7,364 nt of DNA from CAVTZP01 sp964456815 (GTDB lineage: Bacteria > Chloroflexota > Dehalococcoidia > Dehalococcoidales > BS750m-G39). A program made the position numbers and the translations under genes. Under the pieces are notes generated by a model. The model was given only the letters and a program-made list of their open reading frames with translations. It was not told the origin of the DNA and searched no databases. Positions 6,758 to 7,364 of this stretch are shown in pieces (within the stretch, counting starts at the first letter, position 1; each line of letters opens with the position of its first letter). Location of the stretch: the NCBI GenBank assembly GCA_964456815.1, contig CAYWCO010000059.1, positions 1-7,364 on the forward strand, read 5' to 3'.

Positions 6758-6779
6758 TGGTAATATAGGCAGTTGCGAA
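6758..6779 (-). repeat. Inverted repeat, dnaG-side copy
   Basis: On the minus strand this reads TTCGCAACTGCC directly followed by TATATTACCA. The same two blocks in the same order occur on the + strand at 7309-7320 and 7337-7346, so the two copies face away from each other around the flavin-fold gene. The putative dnaG -10 lies inside this copy. It may be a regulator binding site or the end of a small mobile segment. Confidence 0.6.
6762..6767 (-). promoter_or_regulatory. Possible -10 element of the dnaG-rpoD operon
   Basis: On the minus strand, TATATT (6767-6762) matches 5 of 6 bases of the -10 consensus. It would start transcription near 6755, giving a leader of about 12 nt with no ribosome binding site. 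The best -35-like hexamer, TTGAGG at 6787-6782, is only 14 nt away, so the promoter is weak by consensus or depends on an activator. CAACTGC boxes lie on both sides of it (6775-6769 and 6752-6746). Read-through from the upstream flavin-fold gene is the alternative source of dnaG mRNA. Confidence 0.35.
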
Positions 6780-6784
6780 ACCCT

Positions 6785-6819
6785 CAAATAAAAGAATGCT
6801 AGGCGATTCTCTTTCCAGC
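6785..6819 (-). terminator. Weak candidate terminator across the stop of the flavin-fold gene
   Basis: On the minus strand, GCTGG (6819-6815) can pair with CC and AGC of CCTAGC (6803-6798), with one bulged T, around an 11 nt loop. The run ATTCTTTTATTT follows at once (6797-6786). The stem is short, so termination would be leaky at best. It would partly separate this gene from dnaG. Confidence 0.3.
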
Positions 6820-7251
6820 TTCAGGCCCCAGACCCACTGTGTATATCTCCTCTACTTTAAGCATCACAGTCGCCTTAATCATTTGGGCTATCTCAGGGCC
6901 AAAGCGTTCTTTCATTGCGGCTTTCGTTTTCTCGTGCACATCCCCCGAGGTCAGTAAAGAAACACTGCCCTTTACTTGCCCGCCGGTGGTTTTGGCAAGT
7001 TCTTCTGCTGAAGCTTTATTCTTCTGGGTTGGTAATCCTGAGTAGAATATTACTGATGTCTTGGGGTTCTCCTGAAGATTCTTAAGGGACTTGTTCATGA
7101 AGCCGGCTGCCATAATAATAGTGTCCGGACTTACGGCTCTAACTGAGCCAATGATAGCCACATTGGGCATACCATCCTTGGACGCCGTAGCCACGTAGCA
7201 ATAGCTATCTCCGTTAATCATATCCATGAGCTCTGGTGACATCTCTGCCAT
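6799..7251 (-). CDS. Pyridoxamine 5'-phosphate oxidase-like FMN-binding split-barrel protein
   Basis: This 150-residue protein fits the small single-domain PPOX-like split-barrel family. Members usually bind FMN (some bind F420 or haem) at a dimer interface and include oxidases, reductases and proteins of unknown substrate. The supporting pattern is YVATASKDGMPNVA at 19-32 (first strands and turn), GSVRAVSPDTIIMAAG at 35-50, FMNKSLKNLQENPKTSVIFY at 51-70 (the helix and strand typical of the cofactor site), and GGQVKGSVSLL at 90-100, followed by a helix and a final strand. The substrate cannot be read from the sequence, and true PdxH is longer. Start ATG at 7251 has AAGGGGG at 7265-7259 with a 7 nt gap. 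It lies 55 bp upstream of dnaG on the same strand but has no evident link to replication. An inverted repeat flanks it. A non-enzymatic or general redox role is possible. Confidence 0.85.
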   Translation of the reverse strand: MAEMSPELMDMINGDSYCYVATASKDGMPNVAIIGSVRAVSPDTIIMAAGFMNKSLKNLQENPKTSVIFYSGLPTQKNKASAEELAKTTGGQVKGSVSLLTSGDVHEKTKAAMKERFGPEIAQMIKATVMLKVEEIYTVGLGPEAGKRIA

Positions 7252-7308
7252 TTGGCTTCCCCCTTCTGGTTTTATTCTTTTTGCGTCGCCTCTTTATCCT
7301 CTTGAAGC

Positions 7309-7346
7309 TTCGCAACTGCCTCCGTTATTTATATTATATATTACCA
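7309..7346 (+). repeat. Inverted repeat, distal copy with a 16 bp insertion
   Basis: TTCGCAACTGCC at 7309-7320 and TATATTACCA at 7337-7346 are exact matches to the contiguous 22 bp on the opposite strand at 6758-6779. Here an A/T-rich 16 bp stretch (7321-7336) lies between the two blocks. The copy sits about 60-95 bp upstream of the flavin-fold gene and partly covers its possible -10. Confidence 0.6.
7333..7338 (-). promoter_or_regulatory. Possible -10 element for the flavin-fold gene
   Basis: On the minus strand, 7338-7333 reads exactly TATAAT, inside an A/T-rich tract. No good -35 lies 16-19 bp upstream within the window and no extended -10 TG is present, so the call rests on the hexamer and its place alone. 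The leader would be about 75 nt. The rest of 7252-7364 holds no gene that I can see. Confidence 0.3.
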
Positions 7347-7352
7347 ATGGTA
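7342..7352. promoter_or_regulatory. Small dyad, possible operator
   Basis: TACCA and TGGTA form an 11 bp inverted repeat around a single A, just upstream of the possible TATAAT of the flavin-fold gene. The matching end of the other repeat copy carries a shorter related dyad (TTAC, CAT, GTAA on the minus strand). The position between -35 and -10 would suit a repressor, but dyads this short often occur by chance. Confidence 0.25.
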
Positions 7353-7364
7353 GCACTTCTCTAT

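Noticed and set aside
6758..7346. Target-site duplication outside the inverted repeat
   Set aside because: The flanking bases (TTACA on the left, ATGGT on the right) do not match, so insertion by a transposase is not shown directly.

Overview
The window looks like ordinary chromosome from a bacterium with moderate GC content. A member of the Chloroflexota, probably class Dehalococcoidia, is my best guess. This rests on the general look of the Ffh, RpoD and DnaG proteins, on small secreted proteins and lipoproteins of unknown family, and on the compact layout. It is recognition from memory, not a database result. I see no tRNA, rRNA, CRISPR array, transposase or phage gene.

Left arm (1-2026, + strand): a consensus-like promoter (TTGACA, 18 bp, TAAGAT) leads a two-gene operon. 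The first gene encodes a 479-residue exported protein with a Pro/Glu hinge. The second encodes a 159-residue lipoprotein, starts inside the end of the first, and so is probably translationally coupled to it. Both start with TTG. I recognise neither family, but their N-terminal or core domains appear to share a strand-then-helix block. This pair is the least explained part of the window.

Centre (2063-4971): ffh, the protein subunit of the signal recognition particle, is on the + strand. Its near-consensus promoter ends 6 bp before the ATG, so its mRNA is probably leaderless. ffh converges on rpoD with only 6 bp between the stop codons. rpoD (primary sigma factor) and dnaG (primase) form a minus-strand pair with a TGATG stop/start overlap. 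This is the core of the classical macromolecular-synthesis operon, without rpsU next to it in this window.

Right arm (6744-7364): a 150-residue protein like the pyridoxamine 5'-phosphate oxidase (FMN split-barrel) family is encoded upstream of dnaG on the same strand. It is flanked by an inverted repeat made of two exact blocks (12 and 10 bp). The blocks are contiguous on the dnaG side and separated by 16 bp on the far side. The repeat is either a shared operator/promoter element or the ends of a small mobile cassette.

Functionally, ffh, rpoD and dnaG are housekeeping genes for protein targeting, transcription initiation and replication priming. The left pair consists of export substrates of unknown role, and the flavoprotein-like gene has no evident pathway link to its neighbours. 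No new multi-gene system is demonstrable here. The items most worth following are the exported pair, the inverted repeat around the flavin-fold gene and the probable leaderless ffh transcript.
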